NCBI RefSeq assembly: GCF_037102585.1
Contig: NW_027043819.1
Coordinates: forward strand, 1,922,001 to 1,986,000
Direction of reading: 5' to 3'
From: Saccharomycopsis crataegensis
Lineage: Eukaryota; Ascomycota; Saccharomycetes; Ascoideales; Saccharomycopsidaceae
DNA: 64,000 nt
Positions 31,091-42,965 of this stretch are shown piece by piece. Every line of letters begins with the position of its first letter. Position 1 is the stretch's first letter. The translations under genes and the position numbers were made by a program. Under the pieces are notes generated by a model. The model had not been told where the DNA came from. It made no database searches and worked only from the letters and a program-made list of their open reading frames with translations.

Positions 31091-32446
31091 TCATTCTTTC
31101 ACAAATGATTCTTTACTATTCAAGCTTCGTAATCCAAGATCCGATTCGTCGGGATTTGCAACCCTGAGAAACTTTCTCAGATAGTCGTTTTCATCACTGA
31201 TGCTCTTCTTGCTTGCTTCATCTATCCCCAAATTGTTGTAGAACATTTGGCCCGGATCCAATCTTTGATCAACATCCCCACCAAATGGGATCGGGATAAG
31301 AGTGGCAGCAGTGGCACTTTCGGATCTTAAGACAATACTAGACCCTCCAAGGAAACGAGATCTAGGTGATTTCTCCATCATAGGTGTGTTCATTAAAGAT
31401 GAATTATTCACAGAAGGAGCAATGATACCCCCAGGAGTTGCCGCGGAAACCAAGTGAGTTTGAGAGTATCTGTGGCGGATGTAGAAGAAAAGGATTAACC
31501 CAATAATAATCAATACTATGATACCAACTGAGGCAAACGTCCCACCAACCTTTCCTGGAGAGTCCCAAAATGACGACGAAGATTTCTTTTGACTATCGCT
31601 GGAACTTCCTGCGGCTGCGGCAGCTGAAGATGTCTGTTGAGAAGAAGTAGAAGATGCTAATGAGGATGATGATGATGATGAGAATGAGGATGAGGATGAG
31701 GATGATAAGAGAGACGTTGAAAGTGAAGTTGAAAACGAGGTTGCTGAGGAAGAGGTTGCTAGTGCTTCCGTTGACATTTCTGTCACGGTCTGCGACCCAT
31801 TTGTATATACGCTAGTTATAAAACTAGTGACAACCTGTACCAGAGATCCAGCATCATCCATTGTTGTAGTTAGTAGCACCACTGTGGTTTCTGTATTTGA
31901 TTCTGCTTTGGTTATCACAACCAAAGACGTCACGGTTTCACCATTGCTAGCTGTGGGCGTTGCTGTCGAAGTGGAAGTGACCATCACTACTGATGTTTTT
32001 TGTGACAGTGATGAGGTGGTTTTTGTTGCTGCACTGCTAGACAGAGAAGATTTAGAGGAAGATGATGAGGATGTTGAAGAAGATTCGGACTGTGTTCCAC
32101 TGGCAGTGCCAATTAGAATATAACCATATGCCCCATTGCCCGCACACTTATCACTAGGATACCCAGGACAGTCGACTTCACATGTCAGGAGATCCTCGGT
32201 TGTATCAGAAGGAGGATAGTAATTTGAGCAGTAACAATCCTTGTACGATACTATTGCAAAAGCATATCCCGAGCAACTATTGATACAAAGGCCATTTGAT
32301 TGGTATTGTGAACTCTGGCTGAAGGTCCCTGTATTTTTAGTAGCACAAACGGAAATATCAGCAGAAACCCTGACAATAAATAGGCATAGGAATATCATCC
32401 AGGCGGGTAGGAAAGACCTGTTTGATAACATTGTTTCTGTTGGCAT
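31091..32446 (-). CDS. WSC-domain cell-wall stress sensor
   Basis: The 451-residue type I membrane protein opens with a signal peptide (PAWMIFLCLFIVRVSA). A WSC domain follows with eight cysteines at 34, 54, 58, 71, 73, 89, 93 and 101 (GLCINSCSGYAFA, CYCSNYY). Then comes a long Ser/Thr-rich stalk expected to be heavily O-mannosylated, one membrane helix near 297-320 (VGIIVLIIIGLILFFYIRHR) and a basic cytoplasmic tail ending near LRVANPDESDL. Wsc1-3 sense wall stress and activate Rho1-Pkc1 signalling through Rom2. The conserved tail fits a Wsc1/Wsc2 role, but which member cannot be decided. An ATG six codons downstream is an alternative start. Confidence 0.9.
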   Translation of the reverse strand: MPTETMLSNRSFLPAWMIFLCLFIVRVSADISVCATKNTGTFSQSSQYQSNGLCINSCSGYAFAIVSYKDCYCSNYYPPSDTTEDLLTCEVDCPGYPSDKCAGNGAYGYILIGTASGTQSESSSTSSSSSSKSSLSSSAATKTTSSLSQKTSVVMVTSTSTATPTASNGETVTSLVVITKAESNTETTVVLLTTTMDDAGSLVQVVTSFITSVYTNGSQTVTEMSTEALATSSSATSFSTSLSTSLLSSSSSSSFSSSSSSSLASSTSSQQTSSAAAAAGSSSDSQKKSSSSFWDSPGKVGGTFASVGIIVLIIIGLILFFYIRHRYSQTHLVSAATPGGIIAPSVNNSSLMNTPMMEKSPRSRFLGGSSIVLRSESATAATLIPIPFGGDVDQRLDPGQMFYNNLGIDEASKKSISDENDYLRKFLRVANPDESDLGLRSLNSKESFVKE

Positions 32447-34319
32447 TGTTTCGATATAGGTGGTTGTCGTTGTTTGATTTTGTCGGCGCCTTTTTTTGCT
32501 AAAATATAAAAATAGAATTGATAAAGAAAAGAAAAGAAAAAAAAAATTGAAAAGGAGGTGATAAAAGGATCTGCAAGATATACGACTAACAATAATTCAT
32601 CCAGATCAGGTATATTATATTAAACTGTGGTGATTGTAGTGGCTTGGTTATCTCAGTGTTGTGGGTATTGGCTTGTTTCAGTGTTGTAAGTTAAATTGTT
32701 CCGACACCGAAAATAAGGGATACAGATCTCCAAGGATAAAATAGGGAAGCGAAGGTCGATCGATGGCTAGCAGTGGACGTAAATGGGAAACAAATCAATG
32801 ATTGCGTGTATATCCAGATTGAGATATGACAATACCTCTGTGTTTGCTGGTGTTTCCGTTTATTTGTGGATATTGGTTTGTGGTGGGCAGGAGTACGGCA
32901 AGTGCGTGTGCTGTCGTGGGATAACAGTTGCTTTTAGAAGATTGGTGGTTTCTCGAAGTTTTTTTTTTTTTTTCATTCATGAAAATTTTCTGAGCCTCGC
33001 TCAAAGGGTTACGTAGGCACTTACTCTAAAACAACAACAGCAACAACAACAACAATAATAATAATAAACAACAAAACTAAAAATCACAACAGTGGTGTCA
33101 GTGGTATATATATATAATATATATAATCCACAATAAAATAAACATTGTGTATTTGGTTATGTACAAAAAGTCGCCGATTATGTGTACTACCAGAACCGAT
33201 TGACACATTCTCTATTGCCAAAAGTAGGCAGACGTGGTTTGTGTGCACACAACCCAAAAGCAGTTGTTGGCGAACCAAATGCTGCCAAATAACTAAAAGC
33301 AAACAAAATGAAATAATAGCCACACAAATGATAACGACAAAAACGGTCAAACAGAGGAATACGAAGAAAATAAACTTATCATGCCATAATTATCGCATAG
33401 CAACAACACTGGCAACCAACCATTTCGCCAGCCAGGTGGCAATAGCTGTCAAAACATTGGGCTTTGAATAGTGATCTCGCCTATCTCGACAGACCCTTAA
33501 GAGATGTATATTATACGAACCTGTGTAATGTCCTTGAAAATACTTCTGTTCAGAAGTGTAGTCAGGCCCTATATATGGATATAGATATAGATATAGATAT
33601 AGATACGCTCTTACAAACAGAACACTATTGAGGGATTCAAACAGAAAAGTCAACTTACCAAATCTCCTCAAGATTTTATTGCTGACTAAAAATGAATCCT
33701 CAGACTTATAACACTAAGAATGTTATTATTCAACATACTAACCTCTAGGGGGGTAAACATCCAAATACGTTTAGACAACCATGTAAGTATAAAACGTGTG
33801 CTATAGAAAACAATAATGAAAATATGACAGTGTTAACCTTCACCCTATAAATATTAAAGCAGTCTACTGACCTGTGGAAAGTTCAAAAACTTTCTTTGGG
33901 ACTAGCAGTCTCCTGTGAGAAAGAAATCAGATCATAATAGGCCATTTCCCCACATGTCTACACTTTATTCAACCTTAGCCCCCTAACACGTATTAACATC
34001 AGCACAATTAATAACCAATTCATTAAAAAATCGCTAAGCAAAGAAACAAATATAATGAATATATATAAACAAAACAAAAAAAAGCATCAATAATAAAAGG
34101 AGGAACAAAAAGGTATTAGTTATTAATATGAATTCAAACAAATAATAAATAAAACAAAACAAAACAAAAGGTCTGTAGAGGAGAGCAATGAGTGATGAAC
34201 TGTTTCATATCTAAAAATCAAGTGGTTCTAACATTAAAAATATCAAGGAAGAATTGAAAGGGTTGAAAGGGTTTGAAAAGAAAAGAATAGGCGGCGCGTT
34301 ATGTTTAACATCTAAAAGT
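32447..34319. other. intergenic region (WSC promoter, CRP1-like 3' flank)
   Basis: 1.87 kb with (CAA)n/(AAT)n near 33030-33070, a (TA)n run near 33105 and GATATA repeats at 33578-33604. TACTAAC followed by CTCTAG near 33756 and GTAAGT-type donors on both strands are isolated splice-like signals without matching coding frames. I see no supported gene. Confidence 0.5.
33578..33604. repeat. GATATA microsatellite
   Basis: About 4.5 hexanucleotide units, the same unit as at 9145-9208. Confidence 0.85.
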
Positions 34320-35937
34320 TTAGAAAATGCTCTTGACCTTCAACATAAAGCTCTTTCTTCTTTCCTTCTTGGTGGTCTTTTCAGCAGGCTTTTCAGGAGC
34401 GGCTTCTGGTTCTTCAGCGGCCGCGGCCGCGGCTTCAGCTTCTTCAACTGGGGCAACCTTAGCATCCTTGATTTCTTCAACTGGTTCTTCAGCCTTAACT
34501 TCTTCAACTGGCTCTTCGGCTTTAGCTTCTTCAACTGGCTCTTCGGCTTTAGCTTCTTCAACTGGCTCTTCAGCCTTAGCTTCTTCAACTGGCTCTTCAG
34601 CCTTGGCTTCCTCTTCTTCAGCTGGGGCAGCATCTTCCTTTGGGTCCAAAGTAACTGGAGCTTCATCAGTGACAGTATCTTCAACCTTTTTAACTTCCTT
34701 TGGTTCATTGGATTCTTCCTTGGCGGCTTCTGCAGCTGGAGCAGCGGCCTTCTTCTTACCAAAGAAGGAAGAAACTCTCTTCTTGGCTTTGATGGTGGAG
34801 AATCTCTTCAAGATTTGTTCCTTGGCTTCGTTTGTAGATTTCTTAACTTCCTTAACGGCTTCAGTGGCCTCTTCCTTGACTTCATCCACAACTGTTGGTT
34901 CTTCAGCAGCTTCTTCTTCAGCCTTTGGTTCTTCAACAGCTTTTTCAGTAGCTTCAACTTGTTCTTCTGTCTTGGCTTCTTCTTCAACCTTTGGTTCTTC
35001 AACCTTAGCTTCTTCTTCAACCTTTGGTTCTTCAACCTTAGCTTCTTCTTCAACCTTAGCTTCTTCTTCAACCTTTGGTTCTTCAGCCTTAGCTTCTTCC
35101 TTAGCTTCTTCGACTGGTTCTTCAACCTTAGCTTCTTCAACTGGTTCTTCAACCTTAGCTTCTTCCTTGACTTCCTTTTCAGCTTCAGTCTTTGCTGGTT
35201 CTTCCTTCTTGATGGTTTCTTCTAATTTCTTCAATTCCTTGGTACCGAAGATGGAAATTCTTCTTCTAACGGAAGTCAATTTTGAGGTCAACTTAGTCTT
35301 TTCCTTCTTAACCTTTTCTTTGGAAATTGGAGCAGCTTCCTTGGTTTCTTCTTCAGCCTTAGCTTCTTCAGCTTCAGCGACTGGTTCTTCTTCCTTGACT
35401 TCTTCTTCAGCCTTTGGTTCTTCGGCCTTAGATTCTGGTTCAGCAACGACTTCCTTAGATTCTTCTTCGACCTTTGGTTCTTCAGTGGCAACCTTGGTGG
35501 TCAAGCCAGCGGCTTCTGGGATGGCGACTTCACCTTCCTTGGCATCAGTAAACAAATCTTCCTTAGTGAAAACATTGTTGACATTACCCTTGTCATCGGT
35601 ATCCTTGGAGTGTTTGTCAGAGATTTTCCATTCACCATCAACGAGGTACTTGAAGAAGTTCTTTTCTTCGACTTCCTTGATTGGAACGGTGAGGGCAAAA
35701 GAGCCATCGGCTTGTTTAACCAATGGTAAAGACTTGCTCCAAGAGTCGAAGGAACCAGTAACGATGACTTCCTTTGGACCTTCTGGCCTATTGAGAATGT
35801 TAGTAAGATAGCTTTAATAAAAAGGGGGGAGGGGGGCCACAAAAAACTCTCCTTATTCATAAGAAAGGACAACGAATGAACAGTGTAGAAAATAAAGAAA
35901 CAAAAATCACTCACCATTCAAAAGTGTAGCTAGACAT
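34320..35937 (-). CDS. CRP1: Crp1/Mdg1-like protein with N-terminal glycogen-binding (CBM48/AMPK-beta) domain, spliced
   Basis: Two exons: 35915-35937 and 34320-35787, joined across a 127-base intron with donor GTGAGT, branch point TACTAAC and acceptor TAG. The protein is 496 residues. The start MSSYTFEWPEGPKEVIVTG plus FDSWSKSLPLVKQADGSFAL is the CBM48/AMPK-beta fold typical of Crp1 and Mdg1; without exon 1 its first strand is lost. FFKYLVDGEWKISD is the conserved core. The long remainder is extremely Glu/Ala/Lys-rich, with about five tandem copies of a nine-residue EEPVEEAKA unit. Crp1 binds cruciform DNA in vitro and Mdg1 was linked to pheromone signalling; cellular roles remain unclear. 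Large open frames on the opposite strand mirror the Glu/Ala repeats and are not genes. Confidence 0.85.
34460..34611. repeat. 27-bp tandem repeat inside the CRP1-like gene
   Basis: About five copies of a 27-base unit encode EEPVEEAKA on the minus strand. Similar shorter units recur between 34900 and 35160. Copy number is likely to vary between strains. Confidence 0.85.
35788..35914 (-). other. intron of the CRP1-like gene
   Basis: 127 bases, GTGAGT at the 5' end, CTTACTAAC branch region about 15 bases before the TAG acceptor. The splice joins ...TFEW|PEGPK in frame. Confidence 0.85.
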
Positions 35938-36518
35938 GATTATTATTATTATTATATGTGGATATTAGTAGAAAAAAAGACTAGGTATACTAGGTATTTA
36001 ACAAGGTTAAGAAAAAAAAAAAGGACTTTTTTAGCAAAATAAGGCGAAAATGTGTAATATATATGGATGGGAAAAAGACACGGTATTTATAGTTTTGCAA
36101 GTTTACTTACTACAGTGCGTGTCGCAAGTTGATGCAGGTTAGTAGGTAGCCATATGTGCGGTAAGTATTAGCATTGGGTAGAAGCTGAGAAATCACAGAC
36201 ATCCCATATATAACAGTGGCAGGAGACAGGTCGAAGAAATTAATTGAAACAGGCTAGCGTGGTGGTAGCGGTTTTTCTCTCTTTACTAGCCTGTGTGGCT
36301 TCCTCTAGTATCACCGTCCCAGCGCTTGATTCTGCTTACTTCTGGGATTCTTTTTTTTTAACATATGCAAAGATGCTACGATTCTACCCCGATTTGTTAA
36401 TTGGAATTTATATGTTTTAAGCATTCCTGTCGAAGCCAAAGGTGCTAGGAGACTCTTGGATCGACCTTGAGGCTTATTCCTTGCTTATTGCTTGAGGTCT
36501 GGCTATGCTATCTTAACG

Positions 36519-36534
36519 ACCCATAATTATGGGT
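36519..36534. promoter_or_regulatory. perfect 16-bp palindrome
   Basis: ACCCATAATTATGGGT reads identically on both strands, as a site for a dimeric regulator would. It lies about 580 bp upstream of the CRP1-like gene start. The binding protein is unknown. Confidence 0.45.
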
Positions 36535-38726
36535 TGTTACCAAAATGACCGTTTTTCTATTTTTTTTTAAGCTTTTTTTTTTCTTGCTGATCTCTAAACA
36601 CCTTACATAGCCAGCCATTCTATTCTATTCTGCGCTGCTATACCCCAATATTAATTGGGGGGATAATAATTGGGATTATTACCAATAATAAAAATAAGGC
36701 CACAATACTGTATATTGTGTTGATAGCCTGTGCTATAGGTGATGATAATATAAAATACTGCCGATAACCGTAGCTGTGGTGAGGGGTTGTCTCATCTCCT
36801 CATAGCATCTATTTTAGTAATATCAACGCCCATGCCACTCCTGTGTCTTTCTGCTTTCATTTGGGACGTTTCAAAATCTATTATGTGTCCAGAAAACACG
36901 AAGTATTTTTTTTAAAGTTTCGACCCATAAATTTGGAAATTTTTCGTGATGCGTTAATCTGCATGCTTCTCACCCCTTGTAGAATTATTTCTCTTGGTGT
37001 TTTTATGTTATGTAATTCTTTCCGGATAACAGAAACAAGAAAGATTAGAGAAAAGCCTGATCTAAGTATAATCAAGAATGATCTGTGCTGATCCACCCTA
37101 GGTGTGTATATATATTTTCGTCTTCCAATCTGGCACCTTTACAATTTCGCTAGACCTTCACGACAGTAGGGGGTGAATGAATCCAAGAAGATACAAAAAG
37201 ATTGCCTGCTGGGGGCGAAGTTCTATTAGAATAATTGCCTAAGAATAAAAAATATTCTTATGATTAGAATGCTGATTCTTAAGGATCCATGATTGTTGAT
37301 CCATGATTTTTGATCGCTCATCATCATCATTTATACTCCAAAATGAAATGTAGGCACCCTCACCGCCGCCAGAGGTCAACCCAAAATGAGGAGTGTGAAT
37401 TTTGTGGAAAGTGGGTACTCTGCTAGACAGAAATCGCCTCTTGTAGGCCCTTATTCTTCATCTTCTTCTATAAATCATAGGATTAAATTGGGGAGTTTCA
37501 AACCAATGCTGTAAAAAAGTAGAATAGTAATAATGGTGGCGGGGTCGAAACCGGCCAGAAAACTGTTGATCATAGAGAAAGAGGGGAGTGGATTGAAGCC
37601 ATTGATTGAGGTCTTTATTTGTTAGCTTTTTTTTTTACCCCAAACTTTGTAATAATTAATAAACCCTGTTTTATATTTCTGTAATGATCTTCTATTATAT
37701 TTATGAAGGATTTCTTGTGAAAGGGCAAGCACGTCAACATCGGTTATATTGTAAACTGACGCTCGAGAATCACCAGAGATCACGTTACACAATCCATATC
37801 AACACACCTTCAACACTTGAGAACTATTTGATAAACTGTACTCTTAGCGACAGCACATCAGGGGGGGTTGATATTTAAAAGGTATCTACTACATCTATAG
37901 TACATCATGGAAAGGCCTTCTCTTAAATCCGCTATATATAAATTACATATATTGAATATATATTTTTACCACAACAGGCCAATGAATCAGCATATTTTTC
38001 AGATAGAGATTCCCTCAAGCAAAAAGATAGTAAGAATTGCAATTATAGATACAAATGTAAGCATTATTTGTTACTTCCAATTTCTCAAGTACTCTTAGCC
38101 CCCTTAGCTGCGTTCTTTAAAGCCATGTTTCTAATATAAACGTGTATATTGTAATTCAGCTTACTGGCAACCGAAGAATTTTTTTTTTATTTTTGACAAT
38201 TATGATCAATTCGGTTATTATATTTATAAAACTTAAAATCCTATCATATTGCGTACCCCAACTGTTGATTCGATGGCCCAGTGCATTTGTGTGTGAGGAC
38301 ACAGTATGGAGTCACCGTCACGTCTTTTTTGGAGATTGTTTAAAGTCGAAGTGAAGAATTTTTTGGGGTTGGAGTACTGGTACTACTTCTCCGAAAGATA
38401 TAACATATCAACAATTTTGCCAATATTGCCAGGTTATTGACCAGTTGATTCTAATCTACTTTCAATTTGTTTTGAAAGTTGGTCAAAACAAGTAAACAAC
38501 AACTATTTTAATTCACATTGGAGCTCCAAGATTGTGCCACCAAGGGGGATAATTTTTCCTACTTTTTTTTTATTATTTATTTATTTGATTTGTATTAAAC
38601 AAAACAAAGTATCACAAAAAAAAAAAAAGATTCCATTTGCGTATATAGTTTGTTTTTTTTGACGTCTTTGTGTGGCACAAGATGCAGCAACATGATGATA
38701 AAATTTTCCTAATCATACTGCAAAAG

Positions 38727-39274
38727 GACTTCGCTAATGATATCCAATGTGGAATTTAATAATTTCATTGATACTTTGTTTTCTATTTCCTTGTTAGAAG
38801 TCTCAACTATTGTTCGCCAATGGTCACTAGAAATAGATAATACACTCTTCTATTATAATGTATTATTATTTTTTTAATGCTGGAAGATTTTAGTCCTACA
38901 CGATCTTTATATAATATAAGCCACGGGAAATACTAATTGAGTAATTCAATATAATAGCGAGAATCTTCCTTCACCCATCTCGCAATTAACTTCAAGATCT
39001 TGGGAATGGTACATCCTCAATCGATATCACCTATTCTTGGTCAGGGGTGGGACGCGATGACGACGACCTTGCGGAGAAATTTTATCATCTAATCTCTGTC
39101 GCTAAAGCTGCTATCAATTACATTTCGAAACAAAGCCCACTATGTCACATCAGTCAACTCCGCAAACAAAAATACATTACAGCAGAACTCTTCAAAGTAC
39201 CACCAGCTACTGCTCAGCAATTCCGGTCTTACAAAGATGGTTATGTTAATGTCGAGAATGATGGATGGATGTAA
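38727..39274 (+). pseudogene. possible decayed or unrecognised spliced gene
   Basis: Three or four consecutive plus-strand stretches have protein-like composition but lie in different frames. The longest, about 38990-39274, reads DLAEKFYHLISVAKAAINYI, then HISQLRKQKYITAEL and ends NVENDGWM; it has no ATG. A second starts with ATG near 38730 (MISNVEFNNFIDTLF). No family is recognised. It may be a host-gene relic, a multi-exon gene with poor splice signals, or chance. Confidence 0.3.
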
Positions 39275-40308
39275 CAGTTATTATGTGTAACGCTATATTT
39301 TATTCTATACCATTCGTATTTCGGATTTTTTTTTCTTGTTATGCCTTTCTTTATTGTCTTATTTTCTGCTGATAAAAATTCATTCCTTCTGATTTTCAAA
39401 TCTTTAATATGTACTATTCGAACAGCACCCTCTCCTTTCACGAAATTGCCAGTTTTTGCAGCTTTTGTGGGATTGATAAAAAGCAAAAAGAGAAATACAC
39501 TTACTGACAGTAAGAAAAATACAGAGAGAGAGAGATATATATATATATATATTAAGTGATTCCTTCCCTTCATAAGGATTTGATACTGAAGTTTCAGACT
39601 AATGATGACTGTGCGCATTCGAGTCTGACTCATGGAATGTAAAATAGCTCTATTTCATCTTGAGCTACCTTCCTCGACGCAAATAATCTAGCCAATGATT
39701 TAGAATACATCACACCATCAAATATATGATTTTTTTGACTCGCTTGGGCTTTTAACTAATCTTTTTATATTGAGATACCTATTGGTACAAAATTACAAGT
39801 TTGTTCCGTAGGATGAAAATACGACCACAACAAGATAAACAACATACGGTCATGGATAAGTCCAGGATTTTACTAGTTACCATTATGTTATACATAGAGA
39901 TATTTACCTGCCATTTTCAACAAAGTATCGCCCCGGAAGTCTCCAGGTACGCGACTTTCAAGTGCAAATGATTTGCCCATTTATTTGTAGCTGTCTACAC
40001 CAGTGAGACGGAAGAAATATACGCAACGCGCACACGCGTTAAAAAGAAAAATAGTTTGTGTTGAATTTTTTTATATTTTTATTTAAATTAATTAATAGTA
40101 CACGATTGTTAATTCGCGAAAATACTTTGCTTCAACTTTTATTGAAAGATATCAGAGCAACAGTCGTTAAATTATTATACTCTACCACTCGAAAGGTTAT
40201 TGTTTTGCTTTTGCTTTTTATTGTTCTGGAGTATTGTTTGTCTTTTTTAACGCGCTTGTTTGTGTTTTTGATAATCCTGTTTAATAGCTATAAAATAGAA
40301 CACTCAGT

Positions 40309-40402
40309 ATGGCGGCCTTGAAACCACTTACTCAATCAAACCAGAATAGTTTGAATAACAGCAGCAAGCAGAAGGGCCAAGATACTGCCGTTACTGCTAG
40401 TG

Positions 40403-40438
<36 letters not shown>

Positions 40439-42213
40439 TGACTACTACTCATACTGCTGCTGTTGAAAGTTTTACAAAGTTGAAATCAACCAAATTATTT
40501 ATAGGACCTGGTAAAAGCAACAACACCAGTAATGATAATAAACGCCCTAACACTGATAGCACTCCACTATTCCCCCCACCAAAATCACCATCGAAGTTCA
40601 ATACCAGAAACCCATTGCTTTTGAGGACTCCAAGAGTCAACCGCGGTCATTTGAGCCACACCAATAATAAAACATCTGATTCAACCATCCAGCTAGATTT
40701 CACCCAGGTCACTGAAAAATCACCAATAACTTCTACGCCTTTGGTTAATAACTTCAAGAACGATGTGTTGGTACATGAAGGTGAATCAACACAAGTCGAA
40801 GGACAATTTACTGCTGACTTACATACCTACAATACCATATCTGCTGGTAATGCTACAACATTAGTTGCGAGTACCGTTAACCAATCTTTTATTGAGAAAG
40901 ATATATTCATGGATAAAATAGACAAGTTAATCAATGTCAGCAAAAAAAGATTGGGAGAAGATGACCAGCTTTCTAGCAATAAAACATTTTACGCAGAAAA
41001 TGAAAACTTGTTGAATGAATTAGATCTCATTGATGAAGAACCAGAATATGCAGGTCAGGATAAAGTATTGATTAAATTGCTCACGGACGCGTTAGTGAAG
41101 GTAAAAAACAGTTCGAACTATCAAAAGTTAGAATCCAAGTTGCTAGCTCAAAATAGCCAAGACTTGACGTGCAAAATTGAAGTGGAAAATAAACTAATGA
41201 AAAAGGAATTGGAACGATTGAAAGTTGATTATTCCTTGGATAGTAGCAATACTACAATAGGTGAAGATCTGAAGATTCACAATCAGAAATATGGTAGGTT
41301 GAAGAAAATGACTAAGAACTGTCTTGAAAACTTAGAGACGTTGGTGGACAAAAACCGCGAATTATCAAAAAGGGCTCTAAAATACAAAGTTAAATACACT
41401 ACTGCCAAAGAGCTTATTAGAGAGAAGGATGGGGAAATCAGAGCTTTAAAAAGATCTCAGAAACCTTCACCGCCTAGGTTCAAGATTGTCCATCCATACG
41501 ATTATCAACACCAGTTTGACCTCTCCAAGCAAAAAGAAGCACAACAACAATACTCTAAGAATAATAACATTGCCAATAGCAGCAATAAACTACAAACACA
41601 GCAGAATGGCGACGACACAACAATATCTCCAGATCATACTATTATCACACATAGTCCAACAGGCACAACGTCATCTGCTTCATCCAATAGCGGTGAAATT
41701 CTTAACAGACTTTTGCCTAATCCATTACAATCTTCGAATGGCCCATCATCGCCTTCATCATCATCAGCTAACGCAGGTTCAAAAGTCAAGAATACTAACA
41801 ATATGAGGGCTTTCGATACATTGAACATGTTAGCATCCCAAGCTCTATTGGCTTCAACCTCATATGAAAGAAGTCAAAAGTCAAGGAAGCTAAATAATGA
41901 ATCCGGGGTGCCAACTAAGAACTCGTACGATGGTTTTGGATCCTCTGAAAAAATGAATCGGAAATTACCGATGAACGATCTTACTACTAACTTGCCACCA
42001 TTGAGTAATAGAAATCCTGCCACAAAGTTGCCTGGTATTGATCACCTTTTGAACAGACCACCGGCTATGAATTATTCGGCACCATCACCTGGTTTCCCGA
42101 TGTCCGTTAAAGGGAAAGCCAGCCTTGAATATAAGTTAAATCAGGAGAATAGTGATACTGAGTCGAGTAACTTGAACTCTAATGACACTATTGACGAGGA
42201 TCCAACTTATTAA
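40309..42213 (+). CDS. coiled-coil protein of unknown function
   Basis: The 634-residue protein begins MAALKPLTQSNQNSLNNSS, followed by a run of about 15 Thr encoded by (ACT)n, then Pro/Ser-rich disorder with SPSKF and LLRTPRVNR motifs that resemble Cdk sites. Residues about 200-390 are helical with long charged heptads (KLESKLLAQNSQDLTCKIEV, LEVEN... type spacing, LVDKNRELSKRALKYKVKYT), ending in PPRFKIVHPYDYQHQFDL, which looks like a conserved block. The C-terminal part is Ser/Asn-rich with ITHSP-type sites. The disorder-coil-disorder layout is common in spindle-pole-body and other cytoskeletal proteins, but I recognise no family, and that role is only a guess. Confidence 0.7.
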
Positions 42214-42965
42214 AGTTATGTTAAGTTTGTATTTAGTTTGTTATGATCAAAAGCACTCATGTTTATCTTTTCTTGATTAATTGTTTTTTCTTTTTTCATT
42301 TTACTCATTTGTTAGTTTATATTTCTGATTTTGTTTTTTAATTTATGATGTATTAGAGATTCATTCATCTTCGATATGGCCATGTATGCAAAATATAAAG
42401 TTTACATTTTTGGCAATGCTATAATCTGCATTTTCTGATGTGAACCGGAACTTGAATCTATAATAATATACATTTAGCGAGTTGTAGAGATCAGGTGCGC
42501 AGGTAAAATAGTAACACTTTTCTAATGCGTAGTCAAATGAAATAATATTTAATCCTAAATAACATCCGCGTTGAAGATATTCCACATCATGAAAAACTCT
42601 GCAACTCGGTACCGAAGCAAAAAAAAAAGTGACAATCAAAATGTGTGGGATTTGCTATTGGAAAAATAACGAACGTCCAAGGTCCAAGGCCCTGTTTCAA
42701 CCTTCAGAAGATAAAATAGATCTCAGCATTAAATGTTATTCTCAATTTATCCCTCATAGCGAACTTAGAGAGATACAGTGCCAGTTACCACTACCTCAAA
42801 AGGAAAAATAACCAGCCTTACATTTAGGATTTTCTACACTATTGTAAAGTTTTATAAGGGAAGTCGTTGTTTTAACATTATATTAGACAAAGATGAGGGA
42901 GAAAAAGAAAATGATAAAAGTTAAACAAATGATATATTAAACAATAAAGTATAGATTCAATCTGT
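42214..42965. other. convergent intergenic region with two weak small ORFs
   Basis: The interval holds a minus-strand open frame without ATG (42361-42639; FDYALEKCYYFTCAPDLYNS) and a 56-codon plus-strand ORF from ATG at 42641 (MCGICYWKNNERPRSKALFQ). Codon composition is mixed enough to look coding, but neither matches a family I know. Confidence 0.35.

Larger units (their letters stand above)
35938..40308. other. 4.4 kb divergent intergenic region
   Basis: It separates the CRP1-like gene (leftward) from the coiled-coil gene (rightward), so it holds two promoters, but it is far longer than they need. It contains a perfect 16-bp palindrome at 36519-36534, an inverted repeat of CCCCAAT near 36642, a repeated GATCCATGATT near 37284, and a protein-like stretch at 38727-39274 described separately. 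Confidence 0.6.

Noticed and set aside
33145-33471. 108-codon plus-strand ORF upstream of the WSC gene
   Set aside because: Composition is Thr/Lys/Cys-rich with no domain and it overlaps the expected promoter; treated as chance.
33720-33800. Isolated TACTAAC with CTCTAG and a GTAAGT, suggesting an intron
   Set aside because: No coding frame or known gene could be joined across it on either strand.
34254-35811. Very long plus-strand ORFs (323 and 494 codons) opposite the CRP1-like gene
   Set aside because: They are mirror images of Glu/Ala/Lys repeats, giving Ser/Ala/Thr or Phe/Leu/Trp-rich nonsense. The minus strand carries the conserved domain and intron.
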